From Alopecurus myosuroides (lineage: Eukaryota > Streptophyta > Magnoliopsida > Poales > Poaceae): 64,000 bases of DNA. Below the pieces are notes generated by a model that worked only from the letters and a program-made list of their open reading frames with translations, ran no database searches and was not told where the DNA came from. The position numbers and the translations under genes were made by a program. The stretch covers positions 50,229,682 through 50,293,681 of the forward strand of contig CM054059.1 of the NCBI GenBank assembly GCA_028641055.1, given 5' to 3'. This document shows positions 35,761 to 45,483 of the stretch, piece after piece. The stretch's first letter is position 1. Every line of letters begins with the position of its first letter.

Positions 35761-36086
35761 GGTGGAGAATGGGGAAGAAGAGAGGAGAGCAAAGAGGAAG
35801 AAGAAGAGAGCCACGGTTACTGTAGCAATTAGGGCTTCTGTCTGTTTTCAAGCCTCTCCCGTCGATGGAACAACTTCCAAATCGCGGGAGGCAAACGGTT
35901 TGGTCATTTAGTCACGGGCCGTGTTACGATTTGGGACTAAAAGGTCTCGAGCCAGACGAACGATTGCCAGAACACTTTTAGTCCCGGGCTGTCGTACGAC
36001 CCGAGACTAAAAGCGTCCCCCTCTGGTCCGGTTCGATATCTATTGGGGACTAGAGGTAAAAATCAATAGGGGTTTTTCTACTAGTG

Positions 36087-36828
36087 TTCTGAATGAAATC
36101 TATTCATGTCGTTCATTATTTTAGTCATTAAATTATCCACTTCATCGAAAAATTTAGTCGTCAAATGCTCAATCATTTTACGTCGATTAAATTTAGCATT
36201 TCAACTATTGTGACCAATTGAATCTTGTATATTCATGTAGACAACCTTTTGTTTAACGTGTCAAATACTTTTTAATTTACATCGTAGAGCCAAATAGATT
36301 TCCGCTATAATTGTTCGAGGTATTGTAGTTATATGAGAGGCACAAGGAGTATAGGCCTAAGCTCCCCTAAAATGAGGGCTCTCATTGAGCATCCTAACAA
36401 ATACCTTGCTCTCACTAGTACAGAATCGCCCATAGCACAAGATCAAAATACAACTTACATACATGGTTACGAAAACCGTCAACACCACGGGGTTGGATAT
36501 TGGGGGATCGATCCTTCATGGACCCAAGATGTGTGTGATTGATCCAAATTTGCAAACAGTTGAAATAAAATAAACGTGTGTGACCAAGTAAGAAAATGAA
36601 TAAAAAAATTGTCGGCAATGGGCACCACGGTTGCACGGCGAGTAACACGCAAGTCGCCTGTGGCGGCCCCCCTCGATCACTATAGAGTGTAGACCGACGA
36701 GCACCACTCATCCATATCCTTAACAAGGAGAGTAGGGCAGGGTCTTCCCCAAAGACCCGTTGGGGAAATTTGAAAATAATAAATGCGTTGGTGGCATACA
36801 TACGGTTATTCGAGGGTTTAGAGTTTTA
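36087..36828. other. unassigned sequence
   Basis: No supported gene. There is an AT-rich part to about 36320, then mixed composition. Short frames show no family features. Confidence 0.5.
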
Positions 36829-36964
36829 GGGCCCGCTTGGATCGGGGTTGAGAATTATGACCAGGAATTTTCCACCCCCTCGCGCTATATTTTTAGCGTA
36901 ACCTCCATAGGTCCGTGAAAATTTCCAGGGGTATTGGCTAATATACAGTGGTCCAAGCGGGGCC
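36829..36964. mobile_element. Tourist-like MITE
   Basis: 136 bases with inverted ends GGGCCCGCTTGG and CCAAGCGGGGCC, flanked by TTA on both sides (36826-36828 and 36965-36967). Size, termini and TTA target fit a PIF/Harbinger-derived MITE. Confidence 0.85.
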
Positions 36965-37017
36965 TTATATAGGTTTAGGGCTGAAAAACACGGCCCTGAG
37001 ACTTGTACTCCCCCGAT

Positions 37018-37985
37018 AAACTGCTTGTTGAGTGCCCATTAGGGGACACTCGGCGAATAGGGTAGCATCGTCTCCCTTCTGTCAACCGTGGGTGCCAGAG
37101 AGACGTGTCCCGCTTCTTTGACTAGTATGACCTATTTGCCGAGTGCATGTGCGCATTCAACCTAGTCTGTAGAGTGCCCCTCTTTGCCAAGTGCTAGGTA
37201 CAGTACCACCTCTTTGACAATTGTTTTTCATCCTGCATCACGGCATGTAGTCACTCATCAAAGATCTGGACACTCGGCAAAACAACCGGATTCTGGTAGT
37301 GGATGTAGTCACATTGCACGGAAACATGTCAACGATAGAAGCGGCAAATACCTATATATACACAAGGAGTGATAACATACAGATAGACGGAATTCATCCC
37401 GGCCAGCCGATCGAAAATACAAGTACGTAGATGCATCGCGCGCAGCCGGACTGATTTAGATCGACAGTAAGGTATCCACAAATCTAGACCCTTCCGGGTT
37501 CCCAACCTCCAGTTCGCCGAGGATAAACGAGAAGACGAACCAGACACAGCACGCGACGGAGGCCACGAGGATCCCGACAACGAGGGCGGCGACGGTCAAC
37601 CTGCTCGTCTCAGGGGATTGGTCGTACTGGTAGACGTCGATCAGTACCCATGCGATAGCCGTGAGGGACAGGGCGAGGGCGGCGACGAGCACGATTGCTG
37701 TGCACCGGGCACGCTCGTCAGGCTCCGCTACCGCCGGCGCCACAAGCCAGTCGTCGAGGAAACCCTGGTCCTCCACGTCAGCCATGATGCGTATCGGCCT
37801 AGCTTGTTTAGATCGATCTCGTCGATCGGTAGTTGGTACGTAGTTTCCTTACCGTATAGAAGACGATGCTCGATCGTGTATTTATTTCCCCAGAAAAAAG
37901 ATAGTGTATTTATTTATTTTTAGTAGGGTATCTATGAAGCTGACTGGTCTTCAGTTAGAACTTCATGAGGTAGTTAACGTACGCA
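37018..37985. repeat. duplicated segment, unit C
   Basis: Matches unit B from about 39918 to 40840, including CACTCGGC and GCCGAGTGC repeats, the CACTA-type end CCGGATTCTGGTAGTG (ends 37301) and the membrane-protein gene. It is more diverged than A and B are from each other and lacks their left part. Confidence 0.75.
37456..37785 (-). CDS. two-helix membrane protein, unknown function (unit C copy)
   Basis: Also exactly 109 residues (MADVEDQGFLDDWLV...RFVDTLLSI) with the same layout: acidic head, helix 29-49, linker VYQYDQSPETS, helix 63-89, short tail. I count about 28 differences from the unit B protein and no indels or stops. Changes cluster in the second helix (FVFSFILG against LVLLQILG) and the head. 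An intact frame at this divergence suggests selection. Family unknown. Confidence 0.75.
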   Translation of the reverse strand: MADVEDQGFLDDWLVAPAVAEPDERARCTAIVLVAALALSLTAIAWVLIDVYQYDQSPETSRLTVAALVVGILVASVACCVWFVFSFILGELEVGNPEGSRFVDTLLSI

Positions 37986-38033
37986 GATAAGGCTTTTATA
38001 GAGCTACGTACGCTGGATGAGACGACGACGTGA

Positions 38034-39134
38034 GAGCATCTCCAATGATCGCTGGATATTTTGGCGTTGTATAAGCGCAATTCAACGCCGGATTTGCTGT
38101 TTGCCGCGCGCGCCTCCACTTTTCCGGACGCGCCAAAACGTTGGGCGCGAAGCTGTTGTTTTTTCGGACGCGGTTAAATAGCGCGCTGCAAACACGTTTC
38201 AACCAAGCGCGGTGATAAAACTGGATCAAAACGACGCCGAGGGATGGACACGGACGAGCACAAACTGAACACAAACTAAACCTAAAGGTCGAATTCCTTG
38301 TCGTCGTCGGAGGTGCATGATATATCATCGGAGATAGACCCCCATCTCAGATCGTCGGAGGCCCAGACTTCGCCGACGTAGTCGGCCTGACGGAGCCGAT
38401 GCAACGCCGTCGTCTTTGCCTCCCGGCGGGCCTCCAGTTCGTTGTGGCGCTCGAGGCGGCGCTCCGCCGGTCCGCCCGTTCGGCCGCGCGGGTCGCCCAG
38501 AACTACTCCTCGGCACGCCGCTCCTCCGGGTTGTTGCAGTAGTAGTCGAGGACGTCACGCTTGTCCTTGGCGGCGACGAGGACCTGAAACGCGTGGTGAC
38601 AGAGGTTGCGGCGGTCCGCGTCGGTGACAATTTGCGGCGTCGGCGCCCTCGCCTCCGCTTCCCGGAGGTTGCGGCAGTCGCTGAAGTTCATCACGGAGCG
38701 CGGGAGGTTGAGCCTCCAGGCTGCCGCGCCTCGCGCGCGGGCGGCCTCAATCGCCGTTGTGAAGGTACCGAGGGGAACACGGTCGTCCCCGGAACGGATC
38801 TCCGCGGAGAACGTGCCGTTTGGCCACGCTCGGACGCCGCGGTGGTTGGAGGTGCTATTCCTCCTCAAAGGCATGGCGGTGGCGTCGGCGGCGGCGTGGC
38901 GGTGCGGAAGCTCGGCAGGCGCGGAGGTTTCAGGATAGGCGCGGGAGAGAAAGAAGACGCGTGGAGAGGCACGTGGTTGTTCAGCGCGCTGGACGCACGA
39001 CGGTATATGTTGGGCACAGGCCAGCGCGGGACGGTTTTCGCGCGCCGCACTGCTAGAGCTCGAGAAATCGGCCAGCGGGCGAAAACGGTGGTTTTTTCCC
39101 GCGCGCCCCGTTTCAGCGACCGTTGGACATGCTC
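38034..39134. mobile_element. gene-carrying Harbinger-like element with AP2-domain gene
   Basis: Left end GAGCATCTCCAATGATCGC and right end, on the minus strand, GAGCATGTCCAACGGTCGC are imperfect inverted repeats matching other Harbinger-like ends here. No clear 3-base duplication. It carries one antisense gene. Confidence 0.6.
38282..38874 (-). pseudogene. AP2/ERF-domain protein, broken (copy 1)
   Basis: AP2 domains bind GCC-box-like DNA. From the ATG at 38874 (MPLRRNSTSNHRGV) the domain runs RAWPNGTFSAEIRSGDDRVP, LGTFTTAIEAAR, ARGAAAWRLNLPRSVMNF. Helical sequence and YYCNNPEERRAEE follow, then a TAG at 38503-38505 where the plus-strand paralogue at 51806 reads on. A shifted frame continues to an acidic end (EVWASDD...SDDDKEFDL) at 38282. 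Compared with plant ERFs the usual W in WVAEIR is missing (FSAEIR). The gene occurs in a transposon, so it is probably a spread captured domain rather than a host regulator. Confidence 0.75.
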
Positions 39135-39162
39135 CCTCCCCCCCCCCCCCCCCCCCCCCGAA
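39133..39162. repeat. poly(C) tract at the element's right end
   Basis: CTCCCTCCC followed by about 20 C residues directly after the inverted repeat. Confidence 0.85.
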
Positions 39163-39286
39163 GGCTCCCCTAGACATCTCCCGTCCGGACCGGCCCCAAC
39201 TCGCCTACTCGCGACCCCCATTGGGGCTTCCGGTATCAAACAACAAATTTGATTCGCAAATTGATAGTTTTATGCGATTTCCTCTA

Positions 39287-40954
39287 CAAAAGCAAGATAG
39301 TTTCGGTTGGTAAGGTGGCATTACATTGATTGCTCGCTTAATTAGCACGTCGTGGCTCTCTTCCTCCATTCATGGCCGCTTGATCCCCCACCCCATCTCC
39401 CCTTTGAATTGCGACCCCCATGGCAGATGGTCTGTGTATGTAGTCGATAGAAAATCCATCTTGCATGGCTTTGTATGCCCTTACTCCTCCGTAGTGTTTC
39501 CTTTTTTCTTGCCTTTTTAAAACTGGAATCAATCTAAGAGGAAGGGTAACTGTTTGGGATGTTGAGGCAGCAAATCTTTCTACCAAATGATTTGCACTTT
39601 TTTATATTTCTTATATTTTGATTGTTTCTTTTAAATTGGGTCAAAATCAGCACACATATTCATAGCAAAGATTCAGAATATTTTAACATCGTTTGTGAAT
39701 ATTGCATAGAATTCTGACTGGAAAAACAATATTTTTGTGGCAATTTTTAGAACCAACTATAACACAATCGTAGGACAAACTGAATTATTTTTTGGAAGCG
39801 CATTGTTTGGAATAGCGAGATGCACCTTTAGAAAAATGCACAATATCATGAATTATTCCATATAAAATTTGTCGGTTGGACAAAAATAGTAACGGAAAAA
39901 AGATAAAATGTTTGTCGGTGCCGTTAGGGGATACTCGACAAATAGGGTAGGGCCACGGCTGCCAGGGACGAGTATGGCATTTTTGCCATGTGCCCATTTA
40001 CCAAGTGCAACCTCTTTGTGGACTGTTAGGTATCTTGTTTGCAGAGTACCCCTCTTTGCCAACTGTTTTTATCGTGGACACGGCATGTAGCAGTCTTTTT
40101 TTGCTTAGTGATCGATGGAAGTCACACATTAAAAAAGATCACACTCGCTAAAACAACCGGATTCTGGTGTTGCAGGAAGATTGCATGGAAAAATGTCAAT
40201 AATAGAAAAGGGCAAATACCCCATACACAAGGGGCAATAACATGCAGGAGCATATATGAATCAATACATGGATTTCATCCCCGCCAGCCGATCAAAGATA
40301 CATACGTACATAGATGCGTCGCGCTCGGACGACGGACTGATTTAGAACGATAGTAAGGTATCCACAAATCTGAACCCCTCTGGGTTCCCAATCTCCCACT
40401 CGCCTAGGATCTGCAAGAGGACGAGCCAGGCGCAAAACGCGACAGCAGCGACGAGGATTCCGACGACAAGGGCGGCGACTGTCAGCTTGCTCGTCTCAGG
40501 GGAGTGGTCATACTCGTAGACGTCGATCAGCGCCCATCCGACGGCCGTCAGGAACAGGGTGATGACGGCCACGAGCACGATGGCCGTCCACCGGGCACGC
40601 TCGTCGGGCTCCGCTTCTGCCGGCGCCACGAGCCGCTCATCCAGATAATTTTGGCTCTCCACGTCAGCCATGATACGTGTCGGCCGAGAGCTAGCTAGTT
40701 AGTTTAGATCGATCTCGTTTAGCTTCATCGCCGTATAGAAGACGATGCTCGATCGTCCTTTTATTTATTTCCCGTTGGTTATCTATAAACTGTATAAGGT
40801 CAGGTCTTCACTAGGACTTCTTTAATTAGGACTTCGGGAAAGTTAGTTACACGTAAGAAGCGTACGCAGATACGACAATTATAGAGGGTACGCAAATACG
40901 GCATTTACGTAACAAGTGTATATGGGGCCCACATAACAAGTGGGTACATGATAA
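39287..40954. repeat. duplicated segment, unit B (least interrupted copy)
   Basis: Contiguous version of unit A: a CACTA-like remnant from 39287 (CTACAAAAGCAAG) to 40169 (GGATTCTGGTG), then the membrane-protein gene and its upstream region. It shows the empty sites of the LINE stub, both LTR elements and the 6.4 kb LINE of unit A. 39300-40340 has no supported gene. Confidence 0.8.
40342..40671 (-). CDS. two-helix membrane protein, unknown function (unit B copy)
   Basis: 109 residues (MADVESQNYLDERLV...RFVDTLLSF), helices at about 29-49 and 63-89. It is nearly the same as the unit A protein; changes include C28W, S40F and C82W. Each of the three copies ends at the same residue and none has a stop or frameshift. 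The upstream minus-strand region (40740-40800) contains AAATAAATAAAAGG and TTTATAGATAAC as TATA-like candidates. Function unknown. Confidence 0.75.
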   Translation of the reverse strand: MADVESQNYLDERLVAPAEAEPDERARWTAIVLVAVITLFLTAVGWALIDVYEYDHSPETSKLTVAALVVGILVAAVAFCAWLVLLQILGEWEIGNPEGFRFVDTLLSF

Positions 40955-41200
40955 GGCCGGTGCCAACGGGGTGGCGGGGCGAGGGGGGGGGGGGGGCGAC
41001 AGGGCGAGAGGCCGGGCGACGCGGTGGACCGGGCCAGGCGATAGGAGCGGGCGAGAGTGAGGGAGCCGTTGGGGGCAACGGCTAGCTGACGTGGCGCCCC
41101 CCGATTGGTCCACGTCAGCTAGCCGTTGGGGGGTTACCGTTGCTGTCACAAAAAATTCGAAAAAAATTTCCAAAAATTGAAATTTTTATCTCATCCCTCC

Positions 41201-41208
41201 TATAAATA
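41201..41208 (+). promoter_or_regulatory. TATA box of the Harbinger transposase
   Basis: TATAAATA, 73 bases before the leader's CTCTCGACGCCATG start. Confidence 0.8.
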
Positions 41209-41280
41209 CCCCCTCATATGCTGCACTCATTCCACACCAAATTCATCTTCTCCACTCTTCATTTCCACCCTCTCGACGCC

Positions 41281-42546
41281 ATGTCTTCGTCAAGCAGCAG
41301 CGATTCGAGCGAAGGAGTGGAGGGTGAGATGATCGCCGCAATGCAGGCCGTAATGCAGGCGGAGTATGAGGCGGCGATGCTCCAAGCGGTGCCAAGACCG
41401 CCGCGACGCCGTCGAGAGTTCATCAGGCGTGATCGTGTTGGCGCCCACGAGCGGATCTACGACGACTACTTCGCCAACAACTGCGCTTATCCTCCGAGCT
41501 TCTTCCGGCGAAGGTATCGGATGAGGCAATCCCTTTTTCTACGCATTGTGGATAGATTGGGTTAATACTCTCCGTCTTTCACCCAAAGATCTGATGCTCT
41601 CAACCGTGCTGGTTTTTCTCCGCTACAAAAGTGTATTGCGGCGTTGCGTCTGTTAGCTTATGGATCCGGTGCTGATACGATTGATGAGTGGCTTAAGTTA
41701 GCTAGACAAACTTCGTCAGACTGTCTAGATGAATTCTGTGAGGGCATCATCGACTGTTACGGGGAAGAGTTTTGCCGTCGACCTAATGTCGCGGATACTC
41801 AGCGTCTGTTAGCGAAAGCCGAGGAGCGCGGCTTTCCGGGCATGCTAGGGAGCATAGATTGCATGCATTGGCAGTGGAGGAACTGCCCAGTTGCGCATGC
41901 CGGTCAGTTCACAAGGGGAGACATCAAACACCCTACCATAATCTTAGAAGCCGTTGCGTCTTATGATCGTTGGATCTGGCATGCTTTTTTCGGAGTCGCC
42001 GGGTCCAACAACGACATCAATGTGCTCAATCAGTCGCCATTGTTCACGGATGTGCTTAGAGGAGAAGCACCCATAGTGAACTTCACGGTGAATGGACACC
42101 AGTACAACAGGGGTTACTACCTTGCCGACGGCATCTACCCCTCCTGGCCGGTGTTCATGAAGGGTGTTACTCTTCCACAAAGTGAAAAGCAACGTGTCTT
42201 CACTGCTGCTCAATCGTGTTGGCGCAAAGATGTCGAGTGTGCATTTGGAGTGCTGAAGTCTAGATTCAACATTTTAGCAGTTCCCGGACGCTCCTACTCC
42301 AGGCGCACTCTTGGGTTGATCATGCGTGCATGTGTCATTCTGCACAACATGATCATCGACGATGAGCGTGGTACCAATTTGGAGAACATCTATGAGACAG
42401 TTGCGAGCAATGTCGGCCCTCCAATACATACCAATGCACCACCAAGCCTAGCAGCAAGGATTCAGATGGACAACGAAATGATGGACTCGCCGATGTATAC
42501 ACAGCTCCAGCAAGATTTGATTGAGCATGTGTGGGCTCAACCCTAG
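41281..42546 (+). pseudogene. PIF/Harbinger DDE transposase with one nonsense codon
   Basis: The enzyme excises and inserts Harbinger elements at TTA/TAA. From the ATG at 41281 a single frame of 421 codons reaches the stop at 42544, broken only by TAA at 41563-41565. N-terminal part: Ser/Glu-rich, then RRRREFIRRDRVGAHERIYD. Catalytic core: GMLGSIDCMHWQWRNCP (first D), FFGVAGSNNDINVLNQS (second D), KDVECAFGVLKSRFNIL (E). All three acidic residues of the DDE triad are present. AATAAA at 42614 can serve as poly(A) signal. It would be a full-length family member but for the stop. Confidence 0.92.
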
Positions 42547-43237
42547 ATTATGTAATTTTTTCATTTTTTATGTAATTTTTATTTATTATTATGTAATCGG
42601 TACAATTTTAGTGGAATAAAATAATTTCTTCTATTATTTGCAATGTTTTTAATCTTCAAAATAAATGTTGACGTGGAGGAGAGAGAAAAGCTGATGTGGC
42701 AGAGAGAGAAGCTATAGCCCGGGCTATAGCCCGTGCACTGGCACCGTGCCGTGAGAGTGGCGTGAGAGTGAGGAAAAAAGGTGGCGTGGCGGGGCTATAG
42801 CCCGTGAGAGGCTGTGATGCATTGGCACCAGCCTAAGGAGAGATATGACCCAGCAGACATCAATAGCACCCGAAAGTTTTCCAGTAAGGGCATCTCCAGT
42901 CCCCCCCCCCCCCCCCCCCGAGCCGCCGCAGGCGGGCTTTTTCGCGCCGGAAGCGGCGAATAGCGCCGTTTCCTTACCAGTCGGCCTCCCCAGAAGCCCA
43001 AATAGCGCCGCGGCACCCAGGCCAAACCCAGCGCGGGGCAGCTCTGTCAGTGACGCGCCGAAAAAACGCGAGAACAAAATCCACCGCCCGTGACCTTCTT
43101 CTCGGCGTCCGCGCCGTCAAAGGCTGCCGGAGTAATGGCGTGGCGGCCAGCCAGTGCATGCGCCCCAGTCAAAGGCTGCCGGATTAGTGGGGGGCGGCAG
43201 CGGTGACACGCGCGGCGCAGCGACTGGCCCGCCAGGC

Positions 43238-43246
43238 TATAAAAAG
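43238..43246 (+). promoter_or_regulatory. TATA box of the element-borne gene
   Basis: TATAAAAAG, 110 bases before the ATG at 43348; the leader between is CT-rich. Confidence 0.75.
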
Positions 43247-43347
43247 GGTGCTCACCCCTCGTCGTCCGCCCATTCTCGCCTCCTCCTCCTCGTCGTTCCC
43301 CGATTCTAGCCTCCTCCTCCTCGCGCCCCTCGCCGCGCCTAGCAACG

Positions 43348-43989
43348 ATGGATCGCCTCTGGGATGCATGGCCCAAGAGCGACGATGAGGGACAGCAGAA
43401 AGTGGCGCCGGAGCAGCAGCCGGCGCAGGGAGCAGCGGCGCCCGAGCAGCCGCCTGTCCAGGAAGAGCTGGCGCCCGAGCAGGAGGCGGCGCAGCCTGCC
43501 CGGCAGGCTGCCCGGCGCTGGAGGAGGGAGCGGAGGCGGCAGCCAATATGGCCGGAGCAGCACGCCGCCTTGTACTCCATCGAAACCGCGCAGAATGAGG
43601 GGGCGTACCGCCAGGTCCTCGGCGGCCTCGAGCAGGCGGCGGCGGCGGCGGAGGCTGCCGTTGTTCGGGCATCTCTGGAGACGCACCAGAGGGAAGAGGC
43701 GAAGCGTGAGGTGCGCCGGCAGCTGGCCCAAAACGTTGCATCGGCCGAGCAGCAGGCCATCATCGCGCAGTACGAGGCCGACCTGCGGCAGGTGGCGCTG
43801 CAGAGCGAGCGGCGCAACCGCCAGCCCTCCGAGCAGGCGCAGCTGCACCGGCTGCGGGTACAAGGCCGGGCGGAGCGACACCGGCTCGCCGCGGCGAAGG
43901 ATGACGGCGAAGCTGGTCCCTCCAACCGGCTCGCCATGGTGGCGAAGGGGGACCGCGAGGAGGACGACGATGAAGACGACGACGCCTAG
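43348..43989 (+). CDS. Ala/Gln/Glu-rich coiled-coil protein carried by a Harbinger-like element
   Basis: 213 residues, single exon, no stop or frameshift. Start MDRLWDAWPKSDDEGQQ; residues 20-60 are a Pro/Gln/Glu-rich low-complexity stretch; about 70-190 form a long helix with IWPEQHAALYSIETAQNEG and REEAKREVRRQLAQN; the tail DREEDDDEDDDA is acidic. TATAAAAAG at 43238 and AATAAA near 44072 frame it as a complete Pol II gene inside the element. I do not recognise the family. The helical body and acidic tail resemble the gene at 4774-5315. It could be a DNA-binding helper or a captured host fragment; nothing in the sequence decides. Confidence 0.65.
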   Translation: MDRLWDAWPKSDDEGQQKVAPEQQPAQGAAAPEQPPVQEELAPEQEAAQPARQAARRWRRERRRQPIWPEQHAALYSIETAQNEGAYRQVLGGLEQAAAAAEAAVVRASLETHQREEAKREVRRQLAQNVASAEQQAIIAQYEADLRQVALQSERRNRQPSEQAQLHRLRVQGRAERHRLAAAKDDGEAGPSNRLAMVAKGDREEDDDEDDDA

Positions 43990-44246
43990 GATAGTCGTCG
44001 CACAGTTTTAGTTTACTTCTCGATGTTTTAGTTTAAATTCGCGTCGAAATTGTACGAACTTTGCCTAAATTCAATAAAATGCGTCTAGTTTCAAATCTTG
44101 TTTTTTTTGGGCCGAATCTTGGGCTCGGGGAGCGACTGGGAAGCCTGCCCCCCCAGGTTACAGATTAGCGCCGTTTGGCGCCGCGGCGGCCCCAAAACGG
44201 CGGCGTTTTGGGCCCTGGAGGGGCGCAACGACTGGAGATGCCCTAA

Positions 44247-44587
44247 CTCTCGGAGCCTCCATGCGAGGCGATTAGGGTTTGTAGACTGTACGGCGCTCGC
44301 GGATCCCTTCGGCGAGGCGAGGAAGGAGCTTGGGCCAGGCATGGCCTCGGCTGGAGGCGATAAGGAGAGCGGCGTGGGTGCTTGACGATCGGGGAGATGA
44401 GCGATGCAGAAGTGGATGCTGGCAGGGGAAGTCTTGTACCGCAATGTTTTCAATATCCAAACCATTGCTAGCGCTCTGAGACCGGCGTGGGGAGAAACTC
44501 TAGAGGTATGATATAAAAATATGTAGGTGTAAACATGCTCTCGTGGCTGAATTCGCGTTGCATCGAGACCGGGATCGAGTGTGGGAG
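44247..44587. other. unassigned sequence between two transposons
   Basis: GC-rich, no supported gene; a short frame starting near 44098 is partly element sequence. Confidence 0.5.
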
Positions 44588-44616
44588 CACTGCTAGAAAC
44601 AGGGCCAAACGATTTT

Positions 44617-44850
44617 ACGTTTAGTACCAGTTCAATTACGAACCGGTACTAAAGGTAGAATTAGTACCGGTTGCAGAGCACAGAGCGCCGGAAACCTTCA
44701 GCACCGGTTCATTCGGGGTTTTTAGTGCCGGTTCGTGTCACGAACCGGTACTAAAGGTTTCGCGCCAAATTTGCTGCGGATGCGGGGCTGACGCTGCACC
44801 TTTAGTACCGGTTAGTATTTGGAACCGGTTCTAAAGGGTTTCCAGCCTAT
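44617..44850. repeat. CACTA subterminal repeats
   Basis: At least five copies, in both orientations, of TTTAGTACCGGTT with variants; such repeats are the usual transposase-binding sites of CACTA ends. Confidence 0.85.
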
Positions 44851-45483
44851 TTCTCAACACGAGCACACCCGAGGGCACAGCTAGCTCTTAAATTTTTCAT
44901 TCCAACACATATCAAAAAATAATCTCTTCTCTCACACTCCAACAAATTTTCATTTTTCTCCACCATTTTGTTAAGATTGACAGCAACCATCTATACAAGG
45001 GTTAGCAACATTATCCTTTCTTCCGGCATTCCTAATTTATCTCATTTACTATAGTTTAACTCGTTTCAATTTTTTAGTGCTAGCAAAATGTTTGATGAAA
45101 TGGCTAAGTTAGGGATTTCATTCGTTTTATATGCAATTTGAGCTTAAATTAAAATATGTTTTGTTGGTTTTAGTATCTTCCCCGTCCTCACCGCCATCGA
45201 TCGACAGCGTCGTCCCTAGCCGGTATCACCTCGGTGAGCCTACTTGCTTTTATGTTTTATAAAAAAAAACTTAGTTTTATGTGATAGATGCATATATATA
45301 TTACTTTATAATTTTCTTACCTGTATGATTGTTTTTTTTATGTATAGTGTCATGGTTTTGATATCCGTTCCCGTCGGCCCTAGTCCGGTCTATGATTCGG
45401 ATGTGGTATACTTTTATAACTATTTGTTTCATTTCGTTTTATCACAATTATACCGACCAACTTGATATTGATATTTTATCTAG

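Larger units (their letters stand above)
33577..36086 (-). mobile_element. CACTA element carrying an exonuclease gene (copy 1)
   Basis: Left end CACGGGTAGAAAACAGG and right end, on the minus strand, CACTAGTAGAAAAACC match as CACTA termini. The flanking triplets TTT and TTC are a near-match for the 3-base duplication. CTTTTAGTCCCGGG and its complement repeat near the right end (35930-36040) and once near the left (33600-33780). No transposase is present, so it is non-autonomous. It contains the exonuclease gene on the minus strand, starting 326 bases from the right end. Confidence 0.8.
40955..42833 (+). mobile_element. PIF/Harbinger element with its own transposase
   Basis: Inverted ends GGCCGGTGCCAA and TTGGCACCAGCC, flanked by TAA (40952-40954 and 42834-42836). 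Unit A (32935-32955) has the uninterrupted GTACATGATGAGGAGAG. A poly(G) run (about 40983-40996) lies just inside the left end. At 1.9 kb it is compact; the Myb-like second protein of the family is not present. Confidence 0.9.
42888..44243 (+). mobile_element. non-autonomous Harbinger-like element carrying a gene
   Basis: Perfect 14-base inverted ends GGGCATCTCCAGTC and GACTGGAGATGCCC, flanked by TAA (42885-42887 and 44244-44246). A poly(C) run (42901-42919) lies inside the left end. It holds one complete gene with promoter and poly(A) signal but no transposase. Confidence 0.9.

Noticed and set aside
36413..36431. CACTAGTACAGAATCGCCC as another CACTA left end
   Set aside because: No subterminal repeats follow and no matching right end was found.
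38416..39252. 278-residue plus-strand frame opposite the AP2 pseudogene
   Set aside because: GC-rich shadow; the minus strand carries the recognisable AP2 domain.
43047..43937. 296-residue minus-strand frame rich in Ser, Cys and Arg
   Set aside because: Shadow of the coiled-coil gene at 43348, which has promoter, start context and poly(A) signal.
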